Translations under genes and position numbers: made by a program
The notes under the pieces: model-generated
Told to the model about the DNA's origin: nothing
The model's database searches: none
The model's input: the letters and a program-made list of their open reading frames with translations, nothing else
Source: Roridomyces roridus
Taxonomy: Eukaryota > Basidiomycota > Agaricomycetes > Agaricales > Mycenaceae
Reading direction: 5' to 3'
NCBI GenBank assembly: GCA_029378245.1
Contig: JARKIF010000005.1
Span: 2,108,001 to 2,172,000, forward strand
DNA length: 64,000 nt
Shown: one piece after another, positions 22,061 through 33,034 of the stretch
How the letters are laid out: each line of letters starts with the position of its first letter
Numbering within the stretch: position 1 is the stretch's first letter

Positions 22061-22290
22061 TTAAAATACAATTTCGTGTGAATGATGGTCTGCGTACTTG
22101 TTAATGTAGAAAGCCCGGAAGCTATCAAGCGAGGAAGAGTATTTAAAGTTAAGAGGGATAAAGTCGTCCCCAAAAATGGGAATCAAATGCGCCCCGCGCA
22201 GAATAGCATCAATGTGAATAATATCCATAACACGACGGCCCCGGACATCGAGATCTGGATTATGGTGGGGTCCAGCATATGCCATCGTTG
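22061..22290 (-). pseudogene. C-terminal remnant of a Plavaka-type transposase
   Basis: The minus-strand frame reads NPDLDVRGRRVMDIIHIDAI, LRGAHLIPIFG, then SLDSFRAFYINKYADHHSHE and IVF before the stop at 22061. The Asp-Xaa-Phe-Arg-Ala-Phe-Tyr-Val-Asn-Lys-Tyr-x-Asp-His-His-x-His-Glu ending is the hallmark C-terminus of Agaricomycete Plavaka (CACTA-related) transposases. Upstream, the frame runs into C-rich low-complexity DNA (22300-23000) with no further transposase, so only the last exon survives. Confidence 0.8.
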
Positions 22291-22299
22291 CATGCCTTA

Positions 22300-24950
22300 G
22301 CAACCTTCCCCATAATCTTCCTGAATTCTCTGGGGCCATTGAGAACCTCAAATCGGTTTCTTCCCCTCTACCCTCCTGCCGTCCTGCCGTCCCCTCCCGT
22401 TCAGTCATTCCTCCACAATCCCCTTGTACGTACCCCACGTACGCACCCCATGTACACAACCTCGCACCCCAGGTCCGAGCGTTGCAATTCCCATAACGGG
22501 TCTCCGGAGGTTATTTATTTGGTCCCGCATCCATCGTGATCCGCGTCCTTCTTTGACACGTCTACCACCCCCGTCCGCCGCATCCTCTCGTTACACACCC
22601 CATTTGCACCCATTACGCACCCCAGTACACCCAACTGCACAACGCCGCCGCCCTCCCCCGCCGCTGCTGGTTCCCGCGCCCACGCTATGCCGCCGCCGAC
22701 CTTCTCCACCGCCGCCGCCGTCTCAACGCATGCCCAGTGCGCACCCCATTCCGCCCAATCCAGCCTGCCGTGCGCCCCTGCGCACCCCACTGCGTACCCT
22801 CCCCACACCGTCGCCGATTTCCACGCCCACCGGCCGAACTTCGCCGCCGCCGCCTAACCCCGCGCCCACGCTGCTCGCGTTCGCGCCCCCACTCCGCCGC
22901 ACTGCGCACCCCATTCTGCTAGCCATTGTCTGCCGCTTCGGGGACACTCAAGAAAAAGTGGTGACCGCTCGGCGGCACCAAGGGCTGGACGAGCGATGCC
23001 GGCTGGGGGTGCATGCTCCGCACGAGCCAGAGTCTGCTTGCGACGGCGCTGCAGCGGGTGGGGGGTGGGTCCTTTTCCTTTCTTTTTGGTCTGCGATGAG
23101 TTCTTGCAATTGGGAGCTTTGATTCGTTGGCGTTGGCGCTCCCTTCATTATTTTGCGAGTGCCGTCATTTTCTACTTCTATTCTCTCCTTCATTCCATTC
23201 CCCTGGCGCTCCTTCGCCCACCCGACCTTTGGTCAATCACCCACATTGTCATCTCCGTGCTTTCCCTCGGTACGTTAATTACTTCTCTACATTCCAGTAC
23301 CCGTACATGTATTGATCCCGGCCGTCTTTCAATGATATTCTTCTTGAAATCCTCCGCCAAGACGTCCAAACTGAATGATTCTGCAGGGTGATTAAATTGG
23401 TATGCGATTGACTTGTTTTTTTCGCTTCGAGTTACCTCGCGTCACAATTTGAAACTCTTCATGTTGTCCTCCTATTTACAGACGCACATTAAATAGTAAT
23501 CGCAAGACCTTCCGGCTTCGTGTAAAGGCGTACGTCCCGCAGCACCGATCCCTCTCATTCGCACCGCCCATTCTTCCTGTCACTCTCTTTGCTCAGGTCC
23601 TCTCCTGTTATCTTTCGACGTCCTCGTAGCTCGATGCTATCTCTCCACTCGTTACGCGTCTCAACCCTCCAATTCCATTCCTCTGGTAGCCTCTGCAAAT
23701 ACCTCTCTGACTCGGTATCCTGTTTCATTTACGTCGGGCAGCGTACTAATGCGTTCGTTTCAGTCACCGACCCTTAGGTTCCGAATGGCGCAACGGACTT
23801 GTGCATTGAATCGCGTAGATGATTCCTACAGAAAGCCAGAGCACCTAACTTTAACCCTAACGCCAACCATCGACCTTCCGTCTGCGGATCCCTTCGTCGA
23901 AGGCTCTTATAGCTAATACATTCTCCAGATCCCGGTGCGCACTGTCGCGTTCTGTGATCTATCTTCTAACAATGCTGATATCTTCTCTTTTTTCCTAGAT
24001 GTGCTACTCGATCTCAAACGCCCCAGCGCACCATACACCGGCGTCGATCCACTAGCCCATGCCTATCCTGCGATGCATATGGCTCAACGTGGAGATCGTG
24101 GGTATTGTTGCGTTGTTTACTACCATCTCGTCCCATTCCACGAGCGCTCGTGGATATTCACTCACTCATTCCCCTCGTTTTCCTCCCCCCGCGCATGCAT
24201 CGACCATCCTCCCAAGCAAGACGAACAAGCCGCTCTCGCCCCCTTAACCATCTGGCCCATGTACACAATGCGCGGGATATCGCCGCACCGCACCACCCCC
24301 AGTCTGCACCTTCTGCCTGCGCACGACATTGCGCTCCTCCTTTCCTCGCGTTCCTTCCCGCATCCGCCATCTCCACATAAATTCCGCCTCTCCCACGCAA
24401 TTCTGGATGCGCGCACCGCTTTCCTCGACGCCTATTCTTTTCGTCCTACCCACCCTCTTCCGTCCCCGCCTTGAATTGTCAGCCAGTACCGTGAACATCA
24501 GCCGCCTCGCACATCCCCTGCTTCGTCTTCTAGCTTTCTTTCCGTACCATCCTAAGCACCTTCATCCCGGACTACCAACAACACAAACTACCCCGCAGCT
24601 GACTGTAGCGCCTGCCTCTGCGCTCCTTGGTTCTCCCTCGGCTCCCGGCTCCCTGAACGCTGACGCGCCGCCTTCGCACCATGTTCAGCGTACCCGGCAC
24701 GCGTTTCTCGATCCCGTGTCGCCGCCGTTTCTACACAGCCGCTCGCACCGATTTCGCACCTTGGGAAATGACGCTGGCTCTCGCTCGATTCCCGTTTCGA
24801 TACCACACGCGTACCCACGACATGAGGATCGAAGTGCATGCTAAATGGTGCGACATAAGTAGCCAGCCGAAGAAAGGCGAGCGGACGCACACTAAGACTA
24901 GACCGTCAAGTGCAAGGTGAGCTTCCCCTTTCTGCAGGTGAGCTGGAAAT
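22300..24950. other. C-rich low-complexity region without a supported gene
   Basis: 22420-22930 is dominated by GCACCCC and CCGCCGCC words, giving a Pro-rich plus-strand ORF (22424-23122) and its Gly/Arg-rich antisense. 23000-24950 has scattered Pro/Ser-rich ORFs with no domain, including 23935-24474. Nothing here is convincing as a gene. Confidence 0.5.
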
Positions 24951-25013
24951 AATCAGTCTCAACACGCAGGTCAGGATTGGGTACATACCGGGCATCGTGG
25001 TGGTAGGAGGCGA

Positions 25014-25130
25014 GTGTTTGTGCGGCATCTTCCGAGTGATTATCAAACAATGATAAGATTGGGTACGTACCGGGCAGTGTTTGTGCGGCATCTTCCGAGT
25101 GATTATGAAACAATGATAAGATTGATGGAT
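25014..25130. repeat. 63-bp tandem duplication
   Basis: TTGTGCGGCATCTTCCGAGT and GATTATCAAACAATGATAAG recur 63 bp apart with one or two changes. Confidence 0.85.
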
Positions 25131-25287
25131 GGGCCTATCAGCCAGATAAGACTGACGTCAAGATTAGATTTGGGCTCAACAATTTGATATTCAGGTACGA
25201 GGAAATAGCATAGCTATGAGATAGCGAATTCAGGTACGAATATAAGGTCGACTGCAACAGACAGGTGAGATCAACACGCGCGAAAGA

Positions 25288-25785
25288 TTAGGCAGTCTCG
25301 AAGCCATCAGGCATAGATCCAACAGCGTCCCAAAAGCCCTCGGTCTCGGGCGGCCAAAATCCAGCGTCTTCATCGGCGGCCATCTCACCGTTTGGAGTGG
25401 GTACGACATCGACGTTGTGGTCTGCAAGATATTGGAGCGCACCCTCGATGTGAGTGATACGGAGTTTTAAAATGAACCTATTTTTTTTCAAAGGTTGGAT
25501 GAGGAAAACTGATTTGACAGGGATGGACGTACAACAACCCTTTCATCGTAATGAGATCAACGGGATTTTCCGCCGGGTTATATTCGCGAATGACCTGGGC
25601 CTGTTTCTCGTGGAGAGTTACATTGTAAGCGAGAAGCTCCTGAAGGCGAGCGCGGCTTTTCTGTTGGAGATCACAAGTCAGGGCAAGTAGCTTCAGTTGG
25701 AAGGGTTACGCACTCCGTATAGGGACTGTTGGCTTGTGGTGACTGTGGGACGAGACGAGGCGTGCGTGACGGTGAATTGAGACAT
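25288..25785 (-). CDS. Small protein of unknown function (129 aa)
   Basis: Three exons fit perfectly: 25785-25714 (MSQFTVTHAS... ending SLYG), 25660-25533 and 25477-25288, with GTGCGT and GTACGT donors and CAG/TAG acceptors; total 390 nt including TAA. Middle and C-terminal parts read RARLQELLAYNVTLHEKQ, AQVIREYNPAEN and ITHIEGALQYLADHNVDV, a helical Leu-rich pattern, then a short acidic tail (MAADEDAGFWPPETEGFW). No domain, signal peptide or membrane segment is recognised. It is divergently paired with the gene at 26049, 263 bp away. Splicing that restores frame twice and an unbroken ORF argue for a real gene. Confidence 0.65.
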
Positions 25786-26048
25786 GGTTTGAGAGATGAG
25801 GATGGTTTAGAACTGGGTACGAAAAGCGGCAGTCAAGTCTATATGTAACGGAACGTGGACGGTCTATATTTGTTTAGATCTTCTTTTCCGAGGACGGTCT
25901 AAATTGATTTGGGTCTTCTGAATTTATTTGATGCTTCTACTTCTTTAATTAAGAGATGTCTCCGTTATTCGTGCGTAGTGCGTGACTGCTGCGCTTTTTT
26001 TCATCTCTTTCTTCTGCCACCCTCACTCAACTGCCAACCTCCGAGCGA
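25786..26048. promoter_or_regulatory. Shared divergent promoter of the two small genes
   Basis: 263 bp between the two start codons, AT-rich in the middle with a TTTAATTAA stretch near 25944. No operator-like motif is evident. Confidence 0.4.
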
Positions 26049-26437
26049 ATGCCCCCCAAAACCAAAGAGCCTGCACCGTCATTTGTGTGTTTGATCCGCG
26101 ATTGACAGTTTCTGTCAACGGCTGACGGTTGCACAGGTGTCAAATTCCCTTTTGGACGTGCGTGGAAAGTTTCCGCGTGGGTTGAGAAACGCTCAAGTGG
26201 TAGGTCAAGAACCGCTTTTTTGTTTGAAAGAAAACTTACTGCGTGCAGTACTCACAGCTCTTGGGCCAAAACTTCGTGCTATACCCAAAATCCAAGGACA
26301 TCATTCACTCGCTGCTCGACAGCCACTTTTACCATATTTTGGTCGCGGAAAACACGGCGCCAGCCATTCTGTGCGCAATTATGGAGCTTGATGAAGACGA
26401 GTGGGCGAGACTCTCCGTGCGCCCCGATATTCACTGA
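26049..26437 (+). CDS. Small protein of unknown function (95 aa)
   Basis: Exons 26049-26084, 26137-26199 and 26249-26437 join in frame, with GTGTGT and GTAGGT donors and CAG acceptors. The protein starts MPPKTKEPAPSF, continues SNSLLDVRGKFPRGLRNAQV, YSQLLGQNFVLYPKSKD, IIHSLLDSHFYHILVAENTA and ends MELDEDEWARLSVRPDIH. No known domain is seen; it looks like a small soluble helical protein. Twelve bases after its stop lies the end of the convergent gag ORF. With the 129-aa gene it forms a divergent pair, suggesting shared control and possibly a joint function (inference). Confidence 0.65.
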
Positions 26438-26448
26438 CAGTCGGGTAT

Positions 26449-28416
26449 CTACTGCTGATTTGATGTTAGCGTTGGGTAGGCGAATGGTTTCTCGAGCCAA
26501 GGGAGGCCGAGTAACAAGGGCGTACAGAGGTTTTTAACAACGAGAGCGCGTACAGTATTTGAGGTCCATCGTTGGTCTACGGAAATTGTCCTCAGTTTGA
26601 TGAAATGCGTAATCGGTAAAGTAGGGGAGTCTAAAGCGAGCGATATTTCTTCAGGTTCGTGCAATGTATACGTCTGCAAGTGTAATTGTTCGGCCAGTGA
26701 TTGATCAATCAGGACTAGATGGGAACCATCGTCAATCAATGAACGGACAGGGATGGGGACAGGGGAATCGGCACCGTCGAGAAGACAGTCCCAAAGGAGG
26801 TGTTCAGAACGATGACTCACACGAGAGGAAACGGAATCTTCGTCATCCAGACTGTCATTCGGGTCGTAGGTCTCCGTCTCCTTTGGGAACACAACCGCGA
26901 CGGCCTTTCCCTTTCCACGTTTCTTGGCAGCGTCCGCATCAGCCTGAGTCAGGGTGCGGTAAGAGGCCGCGTCGGGGAACTCGTTCGGGCATTCACGGCT
27001 CATGTGGCCAACCCAGAAACGACGGCATTTGCGACATCCTTCATTTGCGTTGAGCAGATCCTTCTCTGCCTCAGTGAGCGACGGTAAGCGGTTGACGACA
27101 CGGGGACCAGGGGCAGAGGTGGAGGGAGTGGAAGGAGCCGAAGGAGGGAGGGAAGAGCTGCGCCCTGGGAAGAAGCGCTTGCCCGCACGGGAGTCGTCGG
27201 CGGCGCCCATCGCTTTGCGCTTGGCTTTATCTCTCTCCTTCTCCTTCTCGCGATCGGCAGCAAGGGCGGCGGCGGTGGCGGCAGCAACGGCTTTATTGAA
27301 TTGTCCGGCCCCGTGAATGCGACGACGATCAATGACGTTGACCTCTGCAATCCACTTGGCCAAATCCTTCTCCTTGTTCACATCCGTCGCGCTGACAAGC
27401 ACGGACAGGTCGTGGTCCATCCCGGCTTGGATGGTGTGACGAATGCGAACGGCGTCGACCCCGAGGTCATCAAGCTTGGAAGCGACGGGGTCGTCTGTCA
27501 GGAGGGCGGCGAGCGCGTTAACGTCCGTCTGGAACTTGTCGAACGTCTCGGTGGGGGACATCCGACGATTGAAGAGGTCACGACGACCAGTGTCGATCCA
27601 GTCCGCCGCAAGGAACTTAGCCCTGACGGCGGACATGAAGCCAGTGAACGACATGGCAGCCAATTCTTCATACACGGAGTCGGGGAGGACCCAGACACGG
27701 AAACGGGGGTCCTGGAAGCAGGGGACTAACTGCGCGGCCTTCTCGGCCTCGGTAATGGTGGGTTTGGAGCGGAAGTACGAGCGGGCTTGGCTGGCAAAGT
27801 CAGCACACGCCATTGGCGTGAACTCGCCACGGCCGAAGATAGGTAGCTTTCCCGGCACGCCGATGACGACAGCATTCCCTTTTGCATCAGGTGGGACGTC
27901 AAAGGTGGCAGTGGACGACATTGGCAGAAACGAGAAGTCGAGGGAGGAGTCTGTGGAGTTGGGGGAGTGGGGTGAGGGAGTGCGAGGATGAGGGGGAGGA
28001 GAGGGAGGGGGGGTAGAGGGAGGAGAGTTGGAAGACAGTGGGACGATGGGAAAGGATGACTCCTCCTCAACGGTCGATAGATTGGTCAACGATAACCACT
28101 CGGGCACGGGGGTCAACGGAGACGAAGAGGTTGACAATGATACAGAAGCCTTTGCGGCCTGACGGGTAAGAAGCGGGAACGGTACGCTCGGCGTGCGAGA
28201 CAGATTGGGTACGAGCGACTGTGGCTGTGTAAGTGACGTGGCCACTCGACACGGCTCGCGGGCGGGCACTAGGGCCACAACGGCAACGGTAAGGGGACGT
28301 TGGAACGGTAGGGGGTTCGTCTGCACTCCAGAGGAGTTACGTGGGACGACGGCAACGGACAGAGCCAACACAGAGTCCGCAGATCTCTGGTGGTATACAG
28401 TGGGAGAAACGGGCAC
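26449..28416 (-). mobile_element. Ty3-like gag-protease ORF without reverse transcriptase
   Basis: One 655-aa frame. Residues 1-170 are Ser/Pro-rich. A capsid-like gag domain lies at about 200-370 (DFASQARSYFRSKP, FTGFMSAVRAKFLAADW, then TFDKFQTDVNALAALL). An Ala/Lys-rich linker follows, then a zinc knuckle CRKCRRFWVGHMSREC (CX2CX6HX4C) and an aspartic-protease-like domain (SLIDDGSHLVLIDQSLAEQ ... LLLGLPWLEK). In intact elements RT, RNase H and integrase follow; here a stop comes right after the protease and no RT sequence is found before the next gene. An internal Met at about residue 173 (MSSTATFDVP) may be the original gag start. The long uninterrupted frame means recent truncation or retention as a gene. 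Confidence 0.75.
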
Positions 28417-28564
28417 GGCAACGGAGGAGATTGTTCAAAAAGTGGAAACTCACCGAGTGAGAACACTCAGAAGGCACAGAAAAGAACAATAGAACCGTTG
28501 CGTGTGGATCGAGAACGTAGTGTACGCGTACAATGGTGGTAAGAGACAAGAATGAATGATCCCA

Positions 28565-30868
28565 TCAACAGTGATCCGGGCCGTTGTAGACCGTCAGGTT
28601 TACACCTACCGCCAGAATGCGTTTGAAAGCTTCCAGCCCCTCCCATTCAACTGGGCTCAGCTTGTATTTTCTGAGGTCATGGAATTGGGGGTCGGAGAGG
28701 AACCTGTCGATGGCCTGTAAAACTTGAGAATAGATTCAGGAATGAAATGAAAGAATCACCTCACGGAGAAGTGTTGCGCGGTCGACCATGAGGAGGGTCG
28801 AAGACCAGCGTGTATCAACGTCCCGCAGTAGTTGAAGATCCTTCTTCTGCAAGGCCTTGAGGACCTCGGAGAAATATTGGCGACGAAGAGAAGATGCGCG
28901 GATCTGTGCAGGGAGATGTCAAAAGTGTTGATGGCGGAGAGAGAACACAGAATAGCTCACCACGCGAACAGTCGTCCGGATGGTGGCAATAGGATCACGA
29001 GCGATGGCGTCCATGACCGAGCGCGGCTCATCGGCGGGATCTGGAACGAAATCCGCAGCACCTGAGGCGGCAAAGTCCATATCGGTGATTGCACCCAATA
29101 CGGCTTTACACGCAAGATTGACGATGTGCGGAAAACAGCTAAGAAGATATCAGGGGGCCGAGTCAGAGAATTGCTGAATATTAGATGCACCGAATACGCT
29201 GTTCAACCTTGTTGAACGGAATCTTGCGTCTGAGCAGTTCCGTCTCAAGACAAGACATGAATGTGTCGTTGTTTGTTGCATTGTTGAGAGTGACCCATCC
29301 AAGCTGAGAAATTATCAGAAAGCACTTTCATTCGCCAATTGTAGAACACACCTTAGAGGATATTCCGATCCGATCCAAGATGTGCAGGAACGCAGTGGCT
29401 AGATGCTCGCCGTCGTGATGGCCCGGTACGCGTAAAAATCCGATCAAGTCCGTTCGAAGCTTGAGTTCGTACTGAGGACCGGCCGGTGTATCGACGAGTT
29501 TGGATTCGAGCCAATGGGCGGTGAGCGCCATGAACGGGGTCTTCTTTTTATCCGACCAGAGATCCATTGTTGTCGATATTTTGCCGATGGCATTCTACTT
29601 CATTGTCAGCGCGCAAATCACACACAAGATGGACGTCCTTACCTCCATCTCAGACTCGAGACGAGTGACGTGCTCATCCCAGACTTCGATGACGCGTTTG
29701 CATATCTTGGTCCTATGGGGAATGTCCGAGTCGTTGAGCTCGGAACGCAACATCAGGAAAATGTTGCGGAGGTGTTGATTTTCGACGACGTTGATTGACT
29801 GCGGACAGTTCAAGGCGGTGATGCGAGAAGAAGAATCAGACCAACCTGATCGTCCGCAACGATCCACTCGACAATGGCGTCGACGAACCCCTCTTTTGAG
29901 AACTGAGGCCTGGCCTTACCCGGCTCCGAAGAAGACGCGTTGTTGGGTCAAGAGCCTTTGCTTGCGCGATACTCGTTAGCGCGTTCATTGGCGTCCTTGC
30001 CTTGGATGGGGATTCCCCTCTTGTCACAGTCATCAACCCATTCGGCGAGGTGATGTTCGTACAAATGGCGACGCAGAATACCGGTGCTGGTGGTGCCGGA
30101 AAACTTGGTCGTCCCTGCGTCTGGATTGGCTCCGTGGTATTTCCTAAGCGCGTCATGAGATATTTGGATGAAGAAATATCAAAAGCTCGCACCGGCAGAA
30201 TTTGCATTCCCGTTTGCCCGTGGCCTTAGGGTCCTTTGGATCGAAAAACTCCCGCGCATCCGCCGCTCTATCGTACTTCTTCTTTTTGGGGTGCGACGGG
30301 GATGGTGTATGATGAGGACCAGCGCGAGGCGGCGATCTTCTACGTGACTGATGCTGAGATGGGGTGGCAACGGGAGGAGTCGAAGAGCGGCTTGAAGGAG
30401 AAGAGGGAGATTCGGGGAGGTTGATGTATTCTCCGTCGTCGGAAAAGCGGACATGCGGCCGACGCGCTGTGCCATCCGCAGCATTCATGTCGTCATCGAA
30501 GACATCATGAGGGCGATCTAAATATCATACTTAGCCCGGAAACAAGGAATCTCAAGGGATGAGAACGTGCCGTTTGCAACAATCGGCTCGGAGTCTGGAG
30601 CAGGCGCGGGTGCGGGCGCGGGTGGGGGCAGGGCTTCTTGGACAGGATCTGCCTGACGCCGTCGTCTTCTGCGCTCTTTGGAAGGCGGAGTCGAAGGTGG
30701 CGGAGGCGGAGTTTTGTCTGCTCGAGTAGGAGCTCGCCGCTCACGCTCACTAGTGCGCAACGGAGTTGGCGGGGGTGCTAGGTCTATGTTGAATGACCAA
30801 AATCAAAAGAGCGGACAAAAAATACCGTTGGCCGGAGTAGCATTCTTTTTTCGACGAGGCAGTACCAT
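28565..30868 (-). pseudogene. hAT-family transposase, inactivated
   Basis: Start MVLPRRKKNATPAN at 30868, a Pro/Arg-rich N-terminus, then a BED zinc finger split by an intron: RECKFCR at about 30190 and TSTGILRRHLYEHHLAEW at about 30060. The transposase core follows in several exons: TTMDLWSDKKKTPFMALTAH (first Asp present), LGWVTLNNATNNDTF, RCFPHIVNLACKAVL, IRASSLRRQYFSEVL and DVDTRWSSTLLM. In the family the second motif is Thr-Leu-Asp-Asn-Ala; here the catalytic Asp is Asn (AAC at about 29291). One intron after PIVAN would need a GC donor. The reading stops at 28565 after ILAVGVNLTVYNG, so the C-terminal dimerisation domain (hATC) is absent. The gag ORF starts 150 bp further on in the same orientation. 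Confidence 0.75.
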
Positions 30869-32242
30869 TAATGTTGAGGATGTGGGGAATTGCCAAGTGG
30901 TGGGTACCCGTTGCAAATACTTATCATCTTTGCAGAGCCGAGCGCCGCTGGCGCGAGGTCCCAATCTGAAATGAAAAAAGTATGTTTCAATAGATAGCCA
31001 GGGGAATGGGAAAGCGTACCTGACAGTCTCTAGAGAATCCTTGAAAAAAAGTCTGATGGTTAACGAGAACTAATTCCGCTGTACTCACGAATTGAAAATG
31101 ATCAGACCCGAATAATAGGGATTACAAGTGATGGCCCCAGGAGAACGAGCACACAAAATGGGAGGAAGAATCGGTATTGGATTGGCGTGCGTTAGTGACA
31201 GGGATCTACATATCCCCGTTCTGCATTACGACCGAGTCCCTCGTTGCAATCCGAATTGTTGACGAAGAAGGGAAGAGAGAGCATCGTTGTTGGAAGCATT
31301 ATCAGAAAGCAAGCCGGGCTATTGCATTTATCAGAAAGCAAGCCGGGCTATTGCATTTGTCAGTAAGAACCAAGTACTTCAACTACAAGCTAAACGCACC
31401 AGCGAGGTCGAAGTACCGCCTAACACACGTGGATGACCCGCGGCTTCGTCGATATTCTGTTCATGTACTGTCCTCGGCAGTCAATGAGGGACGCAAGGAG
31501 GCCAGAACGGTGCTCACAAGTCCTACCCGGGTCGACCGCTGAATCGGATGGTGTTCCGCTGTGCTTTGATGGGGCAAGGTCTAGATTCTGTGTCAATGGA
31601 CTCGAACGATGGGGTCAAATGTATGTGCAAATGACCATTATCGGCGGCGGGGTCGATTGTTTTCAAGGCTGGCATTGGGGCGGCGCAGAACGAGGAAGAG
31701 AGAAGGAGCAGTACGAGAGTGTGTCGAATAGGCTTTCATATTGTACCTGGAGACGACGCCCTGGTCGAGAAGGCCCAATTCGATGCGAATATTGAGTCCC
31801 TTGAGGTGCGAGAATGCGGGGGTCCATTGAGGAAAGAGGAGGAGGCCAGTGGGAGAGGGCAACAGCAGAGATCGAAAAAACACAGCCAAGCCGCATGTAA
31901 GGATGGCATCCTTACACCGCAGCTAAGCCGAGCTCAAGCCGGCTTGAGCGTGAGCTGAGCCACTTAGAGCCGCATTAAATTGGCTCAGCTCAGCTCAGCT
32001 TAAATTGGCTCGGCTCGTTCGGCTCGCCAAGCTGAGCCGAGCTACGGCAACACTATATAGGGTTGCTAGAGGCTGTCTGGGGCATCTAGATGTCCTGGGA
32101 TGGTGGAGGGAGCGGGAGAAAGGCTTATCGTTGGATTGTAATCGTTATCAAAGCTACGTTGCAGCCCTACATATGGTGGGAATTTGCCATCAAAATTGAT
32201 AGCGCAATGTCCCGCTTAGCTGCGACGGATTGCCCCAGACCC
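30869..32242. repeat. Intergenic with a 30-bp duplication and AGCCGAGC-rich tract
   Basis: No gene is supported. A 30-bp unit (TATCAGAAAGCAAGCCGGGC plus TATTGCATTT) is tandemly doubled at 31300-31359. At 31920-32045 the sequence is built from GAGCCGAGC/GCTCAGCTC words, including foldback-capable stretches, a style often found near fungal retroelement ends. Confidence 0.55.
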
Positions 32243-32836
32243 TTATGACAGGGTTCCCTTTGGGATGTGATAAGGGTCTGGTGCCGAGACTACGGTAGAC
32301 CGGCCGTTACCAGAGGGCAGAATGGTCAAATTGCGAAGAAGAGGAAATTCGATGGGCTCTTCCATCCTTTTCCAGTCCCCTGTATCAATATTCTCCAGTC
32401 GCAACGATTTCATTGCTGACGCATGTCGGCAAAACATCTCAAAGAACCTGGTCGACTCGGAGTCGACGAGATGACGGGTTGACCCTTGAAATGTAACGGA
32501 GAGTGGGCAGTTCCGCGCGCGGGCCAGCCATGTCTCGACCATGTTTGCCGCCTGCTTCCGTTCAAAATATTCCAGACGGATATCCAGGTCTTTCCACAGA
32601 GTAGGAGCGGAAAGGGCGATCTGGCGCCAATGGCTGCAGACCTGGGACAGGAGCAACGGGACCTCTGCGATGTTGACTGCATCCCGGCCCTTTCGCACGG
32701 TTGGAAGACAACGGATGAAGATTGCGGACATGATTTCGGGTGGCAGGGATGAGATGCATATGGATTGAGCCAAATGTGTCTGTGGTCCTGGAGCCGAGGT
32801 GTCGACCTGGGACAGGAGCGCATTGGCAGGAAGCAT
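32243..32836 (-). pseudogene. F-box protein, 3'-truncated
   Basis: A single 197-aa frame from MLPANALLSQVD. The F-box-like domain is at about 27-85: ISSLPPEIMSAIFIRCLPT, VPLLLSQVCSHWRQIALSAP and TLWKDLDIRL. After it come the family's usual WLARARNCPLSVTF and SLRLENIDTGDWKRMEEPIE, which begin the Leu-rich target-binding part. Agaricomycete members are usually 450-600 aa, whereas this one stops at 197, where the sequence changes character, so the C-terminal repeats are lost. If expressed it could still bind Skp1 but would lack most of the substrate domain. Confidence 0.65.
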
Positions 32837-33034
32837 CGAGTCAGATTAAACAGTCGCTTCGTTCACCGGAAGTGCGCGGCGTTCTCGGTGTGCGGTCTGA
32901 CGAGGCAGAGGACAGGACAGCTGCCGGGAGTATCGGATCACAAATCGCAAACCCAAAACGGAAATGGACAAAGGCGTCGACTTGTGCTCAAATACATCTA
33001 TTCCCATCCCAGTCCCAAGTGCTACAGAATAAGT

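Noticed and set aside
22424..23122. 232-aa Pro-rich plus-strand ORF
   Set aside because: Made of GCACCCC and CCGCCG repeats; no domain and no splice context.
26664..27991. Plus-strand ORFs of up to 182 aa opposite the gag ORF
   Set aside because: They are antisense shadows of a long GC-rich frame with clear gag, knuckle and protease motifs.
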